55,269 nucleotides of DNA from the NCBI RefSeq assembly GCF_000373365.1, contig NZ_KB891226.1, positions 1-55,269 on the forward strand, given 5' to 3'. This document shows, one piece after another, positions 7,395 through 15,829 of this stretch; the stretch's first letter is position 1, and the number at the start of each line of letters is the position of its first letter. Source of the DNA: Parafrankia discariae. GTDB lineage: Bacteria > Actinomycetota > Actinomycetes > Frankiales > Frankiaceae. A model generated the notes under the pieces. The model saw only the letters and a list, made by a program, of their open reading frames with translations, did not search any database and was not told the origin of the DNA. The position numbers were made by a program, and so were the translations under genes.

Positions 7395-9116
7395 TCAGCC
7401 GGGTTCCGCCCGTGGCAGGGCGGGCGCCGCCTGACCCGCAGAGGACTGTTCGCGCAGCACCGCCCGCTGGATCTTGCCGGTGGCGGTCTTCGGCAGCTCC
7501 GGAAGGATCGAGATCCGCCGGGGGTACTTGTACGCGGCGAGCCGCTCCCGGGCGAAGGCGGTCAGCTCCTCGGGCGTGGCCGCCGCGCCGTCGCGCAGCG
7601 ACACGTAGGCCGCCACGGTCTCGCCCCGGTAGGCGTCCGGCAGGCCGACCACGGCGGCCTCGAAGACGGCGGGATGCTCGTACAGGACGTCCTCGACCTC
7701 GCGCGGCCAGACCTTGAAGCCCGAGGTGTTGATCTGGTCCTTCACCCGGTCGACGAGGTAGACCCAGCCCTCGGCGTCGAGGACGGCGACGTCCCCGGTG
7801 CGCAGCCGCCCGCCCGCCAGGGCGTGTGCCGACGCCTCCGGGTTGCGCCAGTAGCCGGGGATGACCTGCGGCGCGGCGATGACCAGCTCACCCTCGACAC
7901 CCGGCGGCCGCGGCACGCCGTTCTCGTCGGTGATCCACACGTCGACGTTCTGCATCGGCACGCCGATCGACAGGGTGCCGCTCGGCCCGTGCACGGGTGC
8001 CGCCGCGCCGGGGGGCACGGCGATGCCCCCGCCGGTCGTCTCGGTCATGCCCCAGATGTTGTGCAGGTAGGGCCCGAACCGTGACCGGAACGCCTCCACC
8101 GTCGACGGCGGGATGGGCGCGCCTCCGGAATAGAGCCGTTTCACCGTGGCGAAATGCTCGGGGCCCGCGGCGTCAATCCGGAAGAAGGCGTTGAACGCCG
8201 TGATCGAACCGATGGTGGTCGTCACGCCGTGGTCGCGGAGGGCCTCGAGCGCGACCGAGGGCTCGAATCGGCCACTCATGCTCAGCGTCGTGTCGTTCAG
8301 CAGGGCGATGCCCGCGTTCAGGGAGAGCCCGGTGATGTGGAAGAGGGGGGCGATGGCGAACACCACGTCGCCGGGCTCGAGAAGGAGCCAGTGGCCGTAG
8401 TTCAGCACCGAGTTCAGGAAGTTCCGGTGTGTGTTCAGCGCGCCTTTGGGTGGACCCGTGGTGCCGGAGGTATAGGTGAGGAAGGCCGTGTCGTCCGGGG
8501 TGGTCTCAACCGGCTCGGGGTGCTGCCCCCGGCGTTGCGCCAGGATCGCCGCGAGATCGCCGTCGGGCGACGGCGCGGGATCGCCGGCGGTGCCGAACAC
8601 GCGCGGGTCGTCCGCCGTCTGGAAGTCGCGCGCGGAGGCGGACAACAGCCAGCGGACGGTACTGCCCGCGAGCGTCTCACGGGTCTGGGCGTCGGTCCCG
8701 CGGGCCAGGATGATCCCCGTGGCGCCGGAGTCGTCGATCAGCCGCCGCAGCTCGCGCCCGCGGTACATCGGGTTGAGCGGCACCGCGACGGCGCCGGCCT
8801 TCCAGATCGCCAGCAGGCTGATCGGGTAGTACGGCACGTTCTGCAGGTAGACGCCCACCCGGTCGCCCGGCCGGACGTCCCGTTCCCGCAGCTCGGCGGC
8901 GAGGGCGTCGCTGTGGGTGTCGAGCTCGGCCGCGCTGAGGGACCCGTCGAAGTACCGCACGGCCGTCCGGCCGGGGTTGCCGGCCACGCGGTCCCGCCAC
9001 GCGTCGACGATCGAGGGGTGGGTGAGGCGCGGCGACGGGTCGATCCGCGGTGGGTAGGCGGCGAGCCACGGCCGGGCGGTCGACAGGACGTCCTCGCTCG
9101 CGGAATCGGTCGGCAT
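7395..9116 (-). CDS. AMP-dependent acyl-CoA synthetase/ligase
   Basis: Activates a carboxylic acid to its acyl-CoA through an acyl-adenylate. The 573-residue protein has the ANL-family marks: phosphate loop TYTSGTTGPPKG at about 212-223, a WGMTETTGG A5 motif, RTGDVAVLDAEGWVYLVDR (A7-A8) and the C-terminal catalytic lysine region LPKTATGKIQR. ATG 9116 follows GAGGGG. It is transcribed towards the F420 enzyme and away from the KstD-like operon, so the 569-base region upstream holds divergent control sequences. Chain-length or aromatic preference is unknown; the catabolic surroundings suggest it primes a substrate for beta-oxidation. Confidence 0.92.
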   Translation of the reverse strand: MPTDSASEDVLSTARPWLAAYPPRIDPSPRLTHPSIVDAWRDRVAGNPGRTAVRYFDGSLSAAELDTHSDALAAELRERDVRPGDRVGVYLQNVPYYPISLLAIWKAGAVAVPLNPMYRGRELRRLIDDSGATGIILARGTDAQTRETLAGSTVRWLLSASARDFQTADDPRVFGTAGDPAPSPDGDLAAILAQRRGQHPEPVETTPDDTAFLTYTSGTTGPPKGALNTHRNFLNSVLNYGHWLLLEPGDVVFAIAPLFHITGLSLNAGIALLNDTTLSMSGRFEPSVALEALRDHGVTTTIGSITAFNAFFRIDAAGPEHFATVKRLYSGGAPIPPSTVEAFRSRFGPYLHNIWGMTETTGGGIAVPPGAAAPVHGPSGTLSIGVPMQNVDVWITDENGVPRPPGVEGELVIAAPQVIPGYWRNPEASAHALAGGRLRTGDVAVLDAEGWVYLVDRVKDQINTSGFKVWPREVEDVLYEHPAVFEAAVVGLPDAYRGETVAAYVSLRDGAAATPEELTAFARERLAAYKYPRRISILPELPKTATGKIQRAVLREQSSAGQAAPALPRAEPG

Positions 9117-9330
9117 TGATCAGCCCCTCGGGTCTGCGCAGGGTTCGGTCGAGCGTTCGGCGGGTCGGCCGCGGGGCGGAGTCCTCCGCCGCGGCCGCGG
9201 CGGTTCGTCCGGGCGCCGTGGGTGCAGGGTGTCCGCACCACGGGTGTCCGGGACGCGGGATGTTCAGGGCTCGGGATGTTCGGGACGCGGCGTATGCGGC
9301 GCGGGGCGGCCGAGCGGGAACCGGTCGGGC

Positions 9331-9359
9331 TTGACACCCCTCCGGGAGCTTACTAACTT
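9331..9359 (+). promoter_or_regulatory. sigma-70-type promoter upstream of the KstD/FMO operon
   Basis: TTGACA at 9331-9336 and TAACTT at 9354-9359 are separated by exactly 17 bases. Downstream is a local AT-rich tract. The nearest plus-strand gene starts at 9686, giving a leader of about 320 bases. The rest of the 9117-9685 gap shows no convincing gene. Confidence 0.6.
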
Positions 9360-9382
9360 GAGCAGCTATTGAACACTGTGTC

Positions 9383-9430
9383 TCACATACTGCACACCTC
9401 ACAGTCTGCACACATCACATAACGCGCACA
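9383..9430 (+). repeat. three tandem 16-bp direct repeats, probable operator array
   Basis: Three consecutive 16-base units start at 9383, 9399 and 9415: TCACATACTGCACACC, TCACAGTCTGCACACA and TCACATAACGCGCACA. The first two share 13 of 16 positions. They begin about 24 bases after the -10 element, so a protein bound here could block initiation or early elongation. The head-to-tail layout differs from the inverted sites usual for TetR and GntR proteins. Confidence 0.6.
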
Positions 9431-9685
9431 TCCTGGACGGCGGGCCAGGTGCTCCACGGCGGGTGCTGCACAGCGGTCGCGATGCCGCCCCGCAGCCCGA
9501 GGTGTCAGCAGGGCGTCCGCAGGCGGCGGACTCACCGGCTGACAGACCTGACTCGACCGCCGGCGGTGACACCGGCGGCGCGGCGGCCCGCACGGCCGTC
9601 GCGGCCCGCGGGCGCCGCGCCGACGCGGGTCCCGGTGCCGGCCGGCCGGGCGGTTCCGAACCTCTCCCAGTGACGGGGGCATGCG

Positions 9686-11350
9686 ATGCACGAGCATGAG
9701 ACGTACGACGTGGTGGTTCTGGGGTCAGGCGCGGCGGGGCTGACCGCGGCGCTCGCGGCGGCCGTGGAGGGCGCCCGTGTCGCGGTGTTCGAGAAGGCGG
9801 AGCTGCTCGGCGGCACGACCGCGCTGTCCGGCGGGACGATCTGGGTCCCCGCCAACCAGCCGGCCCGGGCGGCCGGCATCAAGGACTCCCGCGCGGACGG
9901 CCTGGCCTACCTGGCGAGTCTGTCCTACGGGATGATTCTGCCGGAGCTGGCCGAGGCGCTCGTCGACGGCGGGCCGGAGCTGGTCGACTTCGTCGAGCAG
10001 CGGACGGAGCTGCGCTTCCAGCTGGTCGAGGGCTATCCCGACTACCACCCGGAACGCCCCGGCGGCCTGCCGAACGGGGGGCGGTCGATCGAGGTCGGAC
10101 TCTTCTCCTTCCTCGGGTTCGAGGAGTGGGAGGACCGCATCGCGGGCGACACCCGCCGGATGCTCATCCGTGAGATGCCCCTGGGCGGGGGCACCGGCAC
10201 GCTGGAGCCGGACGTGCTCGCCGAGCGGGAGAAGAACCGCGCGGAGGGACTCGGCCGGGCGCTGGTCGGCGGTCTGCTCCAGGCCTGCCTGCGCCATGGG
10301 GTGCGGGTGGCCACCCGGTCGCGCGGCCTGCGACTGGTCACCGAGGACGGCGCCGTCACCGGGATCGAGATCGAGATCCCCGACGGCACCCGGTCGGTGC
10401 GCACCAGCGCGGTCGTGCTCGCCACCGGCGGTTTCGAGTACGATCCCGATCTCGTCCGCGACTTCCTGCGCGGGCCGCTGACCCGGGCCATCGGCGCGCC
10501 GTCCAACACCGGCGACGGGCTGCGGATGGCGATGCGGGTCGGTGCCCAGCTCGGCAACATGCGGGAGGCCTGGTGGGCCCCGGTGGTCAGCCTTCCCGGG
10601 CATCGCCGGGACGGCGCCCGCAACGGGCTGCTGACCGCCCGGGAGCGCGCGCTGCCCGGTTCGATCATGGTCAACGGCCACGGTCGCCGGTTCGCCAACG
10701 AGGCGGCGAACTACAACGCCTTCGGCGGCGCCTACCACCAGCTCGACGCGTCGAGGTTCGAGTACCCGAACCTGCCCAGCTTCATGATCTTCGACCAGTC
10801 GACCGTCGACCGGTTCGGTGTCTTCGGCGGGGCGCCCGGCGGCGCGGTGCCGGACTGGCTGGAGCGCGCGGACACCCTGGACGCGCTGGCGGGCCGGCTC
10901 GGCCTGCCAGCGGCCGAGGTGGCGGCGACCGTGCGGCGGTTCAACGAGCATGCCCGGGCCGGCACCGACCCCGACTTCGGCCGCGGCGACAACGCCTACG
11001 ACCGGTTCCCCGGCGGCCGGGTGCTCGACCCCGACTCGACCCTGTCCACGCTGGGCCCGGTCGAGACCGCGCCGTTCTACGGCGTGGAGGTCGGGTCGTC
11101 GGCGCTCGGCACCAAGGGCGGGCCCCGCACCGATCGGGACGGCCGGGTCCTGGACGTCGACGGCGACGTGATCCGCGGGCTCTACGCCGCGGGGAACGTG
11201 ATGGCGAGTCCGTCCGGCATGGTCTACGGCGGTGCCGGGGCGACGCTGGCCGTCGCCGGGGTGTGGGGTCTCTACGCCGGGCGCGCGGCGGCGCGTGACC
11301 CGGCGGCCGGAGCCCGGTCGCCGGTCCTGAGCGAACAATCCGGAAGCTGA
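9686..11350 (+). CDS. FAD-dependent oxidoreductase, 3-ketosteroid dehydrogenase/fumarate reductase flavoprotein family
   Basis: Probable 1,2-desaturase of a cyclic ketone, storing electrons in FAD. The 554-residue protein opens with a dinucleotide fold (VVVLGSGAAGLTAALAAAVEG, about 8-28) and the family strand GGTTALSGGTIWVPAN. A second FAD contact is SAVVLATGGFEYDPDLVRDF (about 245), and the C-terminus carries RGLYAAGNVMASPSG, then MVYGGAGATL, the region that in KstD contributes the active-site tyrosine and glycine. KstD, the 4-ene dehydrogenase and related keto-acid desaturases cannot be separated by eye. It is the first gene of an apparent operon with a flavin monooxygenase and an esterase, with 46 bases to the next gene. 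A second homologue is at 52.8 kb. Confidence 0.85.
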   Translation: MHEHETYDVVVLGSGAAGLTAALAAAVEGARVAVFEKAELLGGTTALSGGTIWVPANQPARAAGIKDSRADGLAYLASLSYGMILPELAEALVDGGPELVDFVEQRTELRFQLVEGYPDYHPERPGGLPNGGRSIEVGLFSFLGFEEWEDRIAGDTRRMLIREMPLGGGTGTLEPDVLAEREKNRAEGLGRALVGGLLQACLRHGVRVATRSRGLRLVTEDGAVTGIEIEIPDGTRSVRTSAVVLATGGFEYDPDLVRDFLRGPLTRAIGAPSNTGDGLRMAMRVGAQLGNMREAWWAPVVSLPGHRRDGARNGLLTARERALPGSIMVNGHGRRFANEAANYNAFGGAYHQLDASRFEYPNLPSFMIFDQSTVDRFGVFGGAPGGAVPDWLERADTLDALAGRLGLPAAEVAATVRRFNEHARAGTDPDFGRGDNAYDRFPGGRVLDPDSTLSTLGPVETAPFYGVEVGSSALGTKGGPRTDRDGRVLDVDGDVIRGLYAAGNVMASPSGMVYGGAGATLAVAGVWGLYAGRAAARDPAAGARSPVLSEQSGS

Positions 11351-11396
11351 CCCGAAGCCAGTAGAAACACCGGGAATTGGGGCGAAGAGCGAGACG

Positions 11397-13190
11397 ATGA
11401 CTGAGACCTTAGAGAATCCGGCTGAGACGATCACCGCGCGGGACGCCGAGGACATCTTCGCCGGATGGCTCGCCGACTTCGCGGCGGCCCTGCGGAGCGG
11501 ATCCACGTCCGACCTCGCCGCGCTCTTCCTCCCGGAGGCGACCTGGCGGGACTTCATGGCCTTCCCCTGGGACTTCCACCACACGGTCGGGCGGGAGGAG
11601 ACCGTCACCCGGCTCACCGAGCTGGCGAAGGCCTGGAACGCCGCCGACTTCCGGCCCAGCAGGGAGCAGCCGCCGGTCGTCACCGACGGCGCCGTCAACG
11701 CGTTCTTCGACTTCACCACCTCGGACCGGATCGACCGTGGCTATGTGCTGCTCGTACCGAGCGAGGGGCACTTCGTGGTGTCGATCCTGCAGACCCAGGT
11801 GATGGGGCTGCAGGCCCATCCGGAACGGGTGCGTCACCACCGCCGGGACGGCAAGGTCTACGGGATCGTGCCGGACCGCACCCGGTGGTCGAGCGACCGC
11901 GAGAAGGAGATCGCCTTCGAGGACACCGAGCCCGCGGTGCTCGTGCTCGGCGCGGGGCACAACGGGCTGGCCACCGCGGCCCGGCTCGGCGCGCTCGACG
12001 TGCCGACGCTCGTCATCGACCGCGAGGCCCGGGTCGGGGACACCTGGCGCAAGCGCTACGCGTCGCTGGCCCTGCACAGCACCGTCTTCGGGGACCATCT
12101 GCCCTACCTGTCGCTGCCGCCCTCCTGGCCGGCGCACACCCCGAAGGACAAGTTCGCCGACTGGCTGGAGTCGTACGCGAACCTGCTCGACCTCAACGTG
12201 TGGACGTCCACCACGTTCCTCGACGGGCACTACGACGAGGACGCCCAGCGGTGGACGATCCGGGTCCGGCGCGGCGACGGCTCGGTCCGGGAACTGCACC
12301 CGCGGCACTTCGTCGTGGCGGGCGGGCTGTTCGGCTCGCCGAAGATCCCCGCGATCAAGGGCCTCGAGACCTTCCCCGGCATGACGGCGCACTCGGACGA
12401 GTTCCAGTACGGCGCCGACTTCGCGGGGAAGAAGGCGCTGGTGATCGGGGCCGGCGTGAGCGGCCACGAGATCGCGCACGACCTGTACGAGCACGGCGCG
12501 GACGTCACCATGCTGCAGCGCAGCGCGACCTACGTGGTGAGCTACGAGTCCTACCACCGGTACTGGTCGACGCTGTTCACCGAGGACATGCCCTACACCC
12601 CGGACTTCGCGGACCAGATGACCTACTCGCTGCCCAACGAGCGGGTGGACGAGCTCAACAAGAAGCTGGTGAAGCTCGCCGCGGCGGCCGACCAGGATCT
12701 CCTCGACGGTCTCACCTCGCGCGGCTTCAAGCTCGAGTGGGGCCCGGACGGCACCGGCATCATCGGCGCCCACATGTCCGGCAAGGACGCCTACCAGATC
12801 AACATCGGCGCGTCCGAACTGATCGCGGACGGCCTGGTGCACCTCAAGCAGGGCGTCGAGGTGGCCGAGATCAGGGAGCGGACGGTGGTCTTCACCGACG
12901 GCTCGACCCTCGACGTCGACCTGATCGTCTTCGCCACCGGCTACCACCAGTTCTGGGGCCACATCAAGCCGACGCTGGGCTCGGTGGCGGACCGGATCGA
13001 CAAGGCGTACGGCCGTGCCGCGGACGGCGAGTACGCGAACACGTGGCGTCGCTCCGCCCAGCCCGGGCTGTGGTTCGGCACCGGGTTCATCCGGATGGCC
13101 CGTTTCTACACCCGGTTCACGGCGCTGCTGATCAAGGCGATCGAGGTCGGTGTCGAGCCGATGGACCCGGACCGGGCCGACGGCGACTGA
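11397..13190 (+). CDS. flavin-containing (Baeyer-Villiger-like) monooxygenase with N-terminal SnoaL-like region
   Basis: NADPH- and FAD-dependent oxygenase of 597 residues. The first about 150 residues (DIFAGWLADFAAALRSG, with ATWRDFMAFPWDFH) resemble a SnoaL/NTF2 domain, an extra compared with standard monooxygenases. The FAD fold begins near 181 (VLVLGAGHNGLATAARLG), the NADPH fold near 347 (ALVIGAGVSGHEIAHDL), and between them FPGMTAHSDEF (about 326-336) fits the F-x-G-x3-H-x3-F fingerprint. C-terminal LIVFATGYH is also typical. The fingerprint ends in F, as in N/S-oxidising FMOs, rather than the W of classical BVMOs, yet the next gene is an esterase, which would suit hydrolysis of a Baeyer-Villiger ester. 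The stop overlaps the esterase start (TGATG). Confidence 0.88.
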   Translation: MTETLENPAETITARDAEDIFAGWLADFAAALRSGSTSDLAALFLPEATWRDFMAFPWDFHHTVGREETVTRLTELAKAWNAADFRPSREQPPVVTDGAVNAFFDFTTSDRIDRGYVLLVPSEGHFVVSILQTQVMGLQAHPERVRHHRRDGKVYGIVPDRTRWSSDREKEIAFEDTEPAVLVLGAGHNGLATAARLGALDVPTLVIDREARVGDTWRKRYASLALHSTVFGDHLPYLSLPPSWPAHTPKDKFADWLESYANLLDLNVWTSTTFLDGHYDEDAQRWTIRVRRGDGSVRELHPRHFVVAGGLFGSPKIPAIKGLETFPGMTAHSDEFQYGADFAGKKALVIGAGVSGHEIAHDLYEHGADVTMLQRSATYVVSYESYHRYWSTLFTEDMPYTPDFADQMTYSLPNERVDELNKKLVKLAAAADQDLLDGLTSRGFKLEWGPDGTGIIGAHMSGKDAYQINIGASELIADGLVHLKQGVEVAEIRERTVVFTDGSTLDVDLIVFATGYHQFWGHIKPTLGSVADRIDKAYGRAADGEYANTWRRSAQPGLWFGTGFIRMARFYTRFTALLIKAIEVGVEPMDPDRADGD

Positions 13191-14188
13191 TGGCCGCCAT
13201 CGACGTGCACAGGCGGGTCGAACCCGGGACCGTGGCGCTGCTCGATCGGCTGGCGCGCTGGGACCTGACGAGCATCGCGACGATCCGGCGCTCGTACGCG
13301 GCGGTCGGCCCGCCGCCCGCCCCCGAGGACCCGCGGGTCCGGCGGCACGACCAGGTCGTCCCGGGTACGGACGGCCGTCCCGACGTGCGGGTGCGCTGGT
13401 ACCGCCCGGCCGACGCGCCGGACGGGGCGGCGCTGCCGTTCCTGCTCTGGCTGCACGGCGGCGCCTACATCATGGGGAACCTGGACGAGAACGACGACCG
13501 CCTCGACCGGATGGTCATCGAGCTCGGCTGCGCCGTCGCCTCGGTCGACTGGCGGCTGGCCCCGGAGCACCCCTACCCGGCGGGCCTGGAGGACGCGGAG
13601 ACCGTCTGGCGCCGGGTCAGCGCGAACCCGGCCGACTTCGGGGTCGACCCGGCCCGGCTGGTCCTGGGCGGGGCGAGCGCGGGTGCCGGCCTGGCCGCCG
13701 GGCTGTGTCTGCGGCTGCGGGACCTCGGCGTCCCCCAGCCGGTGCTGCAGCTGCTGATCTACCCGATGCTCGACGACCGTGAGCTGACCCCCTCGATCCG
13801 CGCGCTCGAGGACCCGGGCCACTGGGGCCTGTGGCATCTGCGGGCCAACCGGTTGTGTTGGGCGGCCTATCTCGGGTCGCTCGCCGGCGGCGAGGTCCCG
13901 CCCAGCGCCGCGCCGGCACGGGCGGAGGACCTCACCGGGCTCGCGCCGGCCTTCCTCGGGATCGGCGACGTCGACGGGTTCGTGGACGAGAACGTCGCCT
14001 ACGCGGCACGCCTGTCGGCCGCGGGCGTGCCGACCGAGCTGCACGTGTACCCCGGGGTCATCCACGGCGGGTTCGGCGCGCCGCCGCGCACCCCGCGCAC
14101 CGCGCAGTTCCTGCGGGATGTCTACGCGGCGCTGGCCGCCGCGTTCGTGCCGGCGGACGGATCCCAGGAAGCCGGCGAGGGGCCCTGA
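13190..14188 (+). CDS. alpha/beta hydrolase, hormone-sensitive-lipase family esterase
   Basis: The 332-residue serine hydrolase has the HSL oxyanion motif HGGA (about 90), the nucleophile elbow GASAG with serine near 162 (GDSAG in most relatives), an acid residue in GIGDVDGFVDEN (about 260) and the catalytic histidine in VIHGGFG (about 292). The N-terminal cap helices (ALLDRLARWDLTSIATIRR) are family-like. The start ATG 13190 overlaps the monooxygenase stop as TGATG and its own stop overlaps the next start in the same way, so the three genes are translationally coupled. Likely role: hydrolysis of the ester or lactone made upstream. This is inferred from position. Confidence 0.9.
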   Translation: MAAIDVHRRVEPGTVALLDRLARWDLTSIATIRRSYAAVGPPPAPEDPRVRRHDQVVPGTDGRPDVRVRWYRPADAPDGAALPFLLWLHGGAYIMGNLDENDDRLDRMVIELGCAVASVDWRLAPEHPYPAGLEDAETVWRRVSANPADFGVDPARLVLGGASAGAGLAAGLCLRLRDLGVPQPVLQLLIYPMLDDRELTPSIRALEDPGHWGLWHLRANRLCWAAYLGSLAGGEVPPSAAPARAEDLTGLAPAFLGIGDVDGFVDENVAYAARLSAAGVPTELHVYPGVIHGGFGAPPRTPRTAQFLRDVYAALAAAFVPADGSQEAGEGP

Positions 14189-14724
14189 TGGCCGGGGAGA
14201 ACCTGGCGGACGTGGCGGACCTGGCTGGCCTGGCGGAGGTGGAGAGCAGGGTCCGGCGGCTGGAGGCACGGCTGCGGTCGGCCGAGGACCAGCTGGAGAT
14301 CCTCCGCCTGCTCAACAGCTACGGTCCTCTGGTCGACAGCGGGTCGGCGGAAGAGGCCGCCGACCTGTGGATCAGCGGCGGCGGCTACGAGTTCGGCGTT
14401 CCAGCCGGGAGCGCTGTCCGGGTCGAGGCGCCGCAGGGCCTGGCGGATCTCTACCGGACCGAGCCGCACACCGGGCTGGTCGCCGCCGGCGTCGCGCACC
14501 TCACCGCCCCGCCTCGCGTCACCGTCAGCGGCGACACGGCGGAGGCCGTCGGCTATTCCTTCGTGGTCCTCAGGGAGGATGACCGGTGGTTTCTGTGGCG
14601 GGCCGCGGTCAACCACTGGACGCTGCTGCGCACCCCTGCCGGCTGGCGGATCCGGGACCGCCGCAACCGCGTCCTTGACGGCTCACCCGAGTCGCAGGCG
14701 ATCATGCGCCTGGTGCGGGGGTGA
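14188..14724 (+). CDS. SnoaL-like/nuclear transport factor 2-fold protein
   Basis: A 178-residue protein with the ring-hydroxylating-dioxygenase-beta or SnoaL_4 look: RLEARLRSAEDQLEILRLLN helix, YGPLVDSGSAEEAADLW, a mixed sheet ending in WRAAVNHWTLLRTPAGW and RIRDRRNRVLDG. Relatives act as isomerases, dehydratases or scaffolds; catalytic residues cannot be assigned. Coupled to the esterase through TGATG. The monooxygenase two genes upstream carries a similar fold at its N-terminus. It is followed by the IclR gene. Confidence 0.75.
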   Translation: MAGENLADVADLAGLAEVESRVRRLEARLRSAEDQLEILRLLNSYGPLVDSGSAEEAADLWISGGGYEFGVPAGSAVRVEAPQGLADLYRTEPHTGLVAAGVAHLTAPPRVTVSGDTAEAVGYSFVVLREDDRWFLWRAAVNHWTLLRTPAGWRIRDRRNRVLDGSPESQAIMRLVRG

Positions 14725-14774
14725 GAGCCCGCGCCGTGCAACCGGGCGCTGACGGGGCCGGATACCATCAGCCC

Positions 14775-15527
14775 ATGGCCCGAGCCGACCAGACGGAGAT
14801 CGTCAAAGCGCAGCCTGGGAGCCAGACGCTCGCGCGCGGTCTGCGGGCCCTCATCGCCGTCACGGAATCCGGGACGGGCCTGACCACCCAGGAAGTCGCG
14901 GAACGGCTTTCCATCCATCGGTCGATCGCCTACCGGCTGCTTCAGACATTCGTGGATTTCCGGTTTCTCACCCGTGCCGACAACGGCGTCTACCGGCCGG
15001 GCGCGAGGCTCGTGTCGCTCTCGGACGCGTACCTGCCGGGCCTGCGCGAGATCGCCCTGCCCTCGATGCGGCGGCTGGCCGAGCGACTCGGCTCCACGAT
15101 CGCGCTCTTCATCGCCGAAGGTGAGGAAGCGGTCGCGGTCTCGCTGGTCGAACCCACCAACACGACGCATCACCTGTCGTTCCGCGCCGGCATGCGGACC
15201 CCGCTGGACCGGGGGTCGGCGGGCTACGCGCTCGCCTCGGCGCTTCCGCCGCGGCCCGGCGAGCCGGCCGGGGTGAAGCTCGCGCGCGAGCTCGGCTTCG
15301 CGGTCAGCAGCGGTGAGATCGAGGCCGGGGCGCACGGCGTCGCGGCGCTCATCCCGGCCCGGTCCTCCAGCCCGCTCATGTGCCTCCACCTGGTCACCTT
15401 CCGTTCCGAGGTGGCGGACGGCGCCGGCCCGGTGATGGTGCAGGCCGCCGGCGAGATCGGCCAGCTCTTCGACGGCGGCGACCGGTTGTCGGGCGCCCGG
15501 GTGCCCGGGCTCGGCCAGGCCGGCTAG
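14775..15527 (+). CDS. IclR-family transcriptional regulator
   Basis: The N-terminal winged helix is LARGLRALIAVTESGTGLTT followed by QEVAERLSIHRSIAYRLLQT. A ligand-binding domain follows (MRRLAERLGSTIALFIAEGE, then the characteristic LSFRAGMRTPLDRGSAGYA). I place the start at ATG 14775 (250 residues); a GTG at 14721 overlaps the previous stop as GTGA and would add 18 unmatched residues. The gene sits between the flavoprotein operon and the mhp-type operon on the same strand. The E. coli mhp regulator MhpR is also IclR-type, so this protein probably controls the operon starting at 15830, perhaps through the palindrome at 15769-15786. Confidence 0.87.
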   Translation: MARADQTEIVKAQPGSQTLARGLRALIAVTESGTGLTTQEVAERLSIHRSIAYRLLQTFVDFRFLTRADNGVYRPGARLVSLSDAYLPGLREIALPSMRRLAERLGSTIALFIAEGEEAVAVSLVEPTNTTHHLSFRAGMRTPLDRGSAGYALASALPPRPGEPAGVKLARELGFAVSSGEIEAGAHGVAALIPARSSSPLMCLHLVTFRSEVADGAGPVMVQAAGEIGQLFDGGDRLSGARVPGLGQAG

Positions 15528-15732
15528 CCCACCGGCTCCACCAGGTTGTAGCCGACGCCGGCCCGGCGCCGGCGCTCGGCGGTCGTGCCTTCCCGCGCAC
15601 CCGCGTTGCTGGCCTGCCCGTCTGCCCGCGATTCCCACGTGCCCACCGTCTCGTGGCGGCGGGCGCCGTCGCGCCGTTCCCGGCCGCCGCGGGACGGGTG
15701 GGCGGGGCCGTCCGTCCACCGTCCTCCCGGTC

Positions 15733-15761
15733 TTGACACCCTTGAGGGCGGATCCTACTGT
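15733..15761 (+). promoter_or_regulatory. sigma-70-type promoter of the mhp-type operon
   Basis: TTGACA (15733-15738) and TACTGT (15756-15761) with a 17-base spacer lie 69 bases upstream of the first gene. The rest of the 302-base gap 15528-15829 has no gene; 15528-15720 is featureless GC-rich sequence. Confidence 0.65.
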
Positions 15762-15768
15762 GCATATT

Positions 15769-15786
15769 TAGAACGCTGGCGTTCTA
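15769..15786 (+). promoter_or_regulatory. 18-bp perfect palindrome, probable operator
   Basis: TAGAACGCTGGCGTTCTA is a perfect inverted repeat (8-base arms TAGAACGC/GCGTTCTA, centre TG). It begins 7 bases after the -10 element, so it covers the expected transcription start, a position fit for repression. A second short palindrome, GCGCTAGCGC, follows at 15798-15807. Confidence 0.6.
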
Positions 15787-15829
15787 TAGTTCGTACAGCG
15801 CTAGCGCGGGTCGCTGGCGAGGGTGCAGC

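Noticed and set aside
9383-9430. CRISPR array
   Set aside because: The three units are contiguous 16-mers without unique spacers, and no cas gene is near.
9725-11719. 664-codon minus-strand open frame
   Set aside because: Antisense to the KstD-like flavoprotein and start of the monooxygenase; typical mirror frame of GC-rich genes with no recognisable fold.
11409-12962. 517-codon minus-strand open frame
   Set aside because: Antisense to the flavin monooxygenase, Asp/Val/Arg/Gly-rich, no motif.
11465-13189. Upstream extension of the esterase frame through the monooxygenase gene
   Set aside because: The extension is out-of-frame reading of the monooxygenase; homology starts only at ATG 13190.
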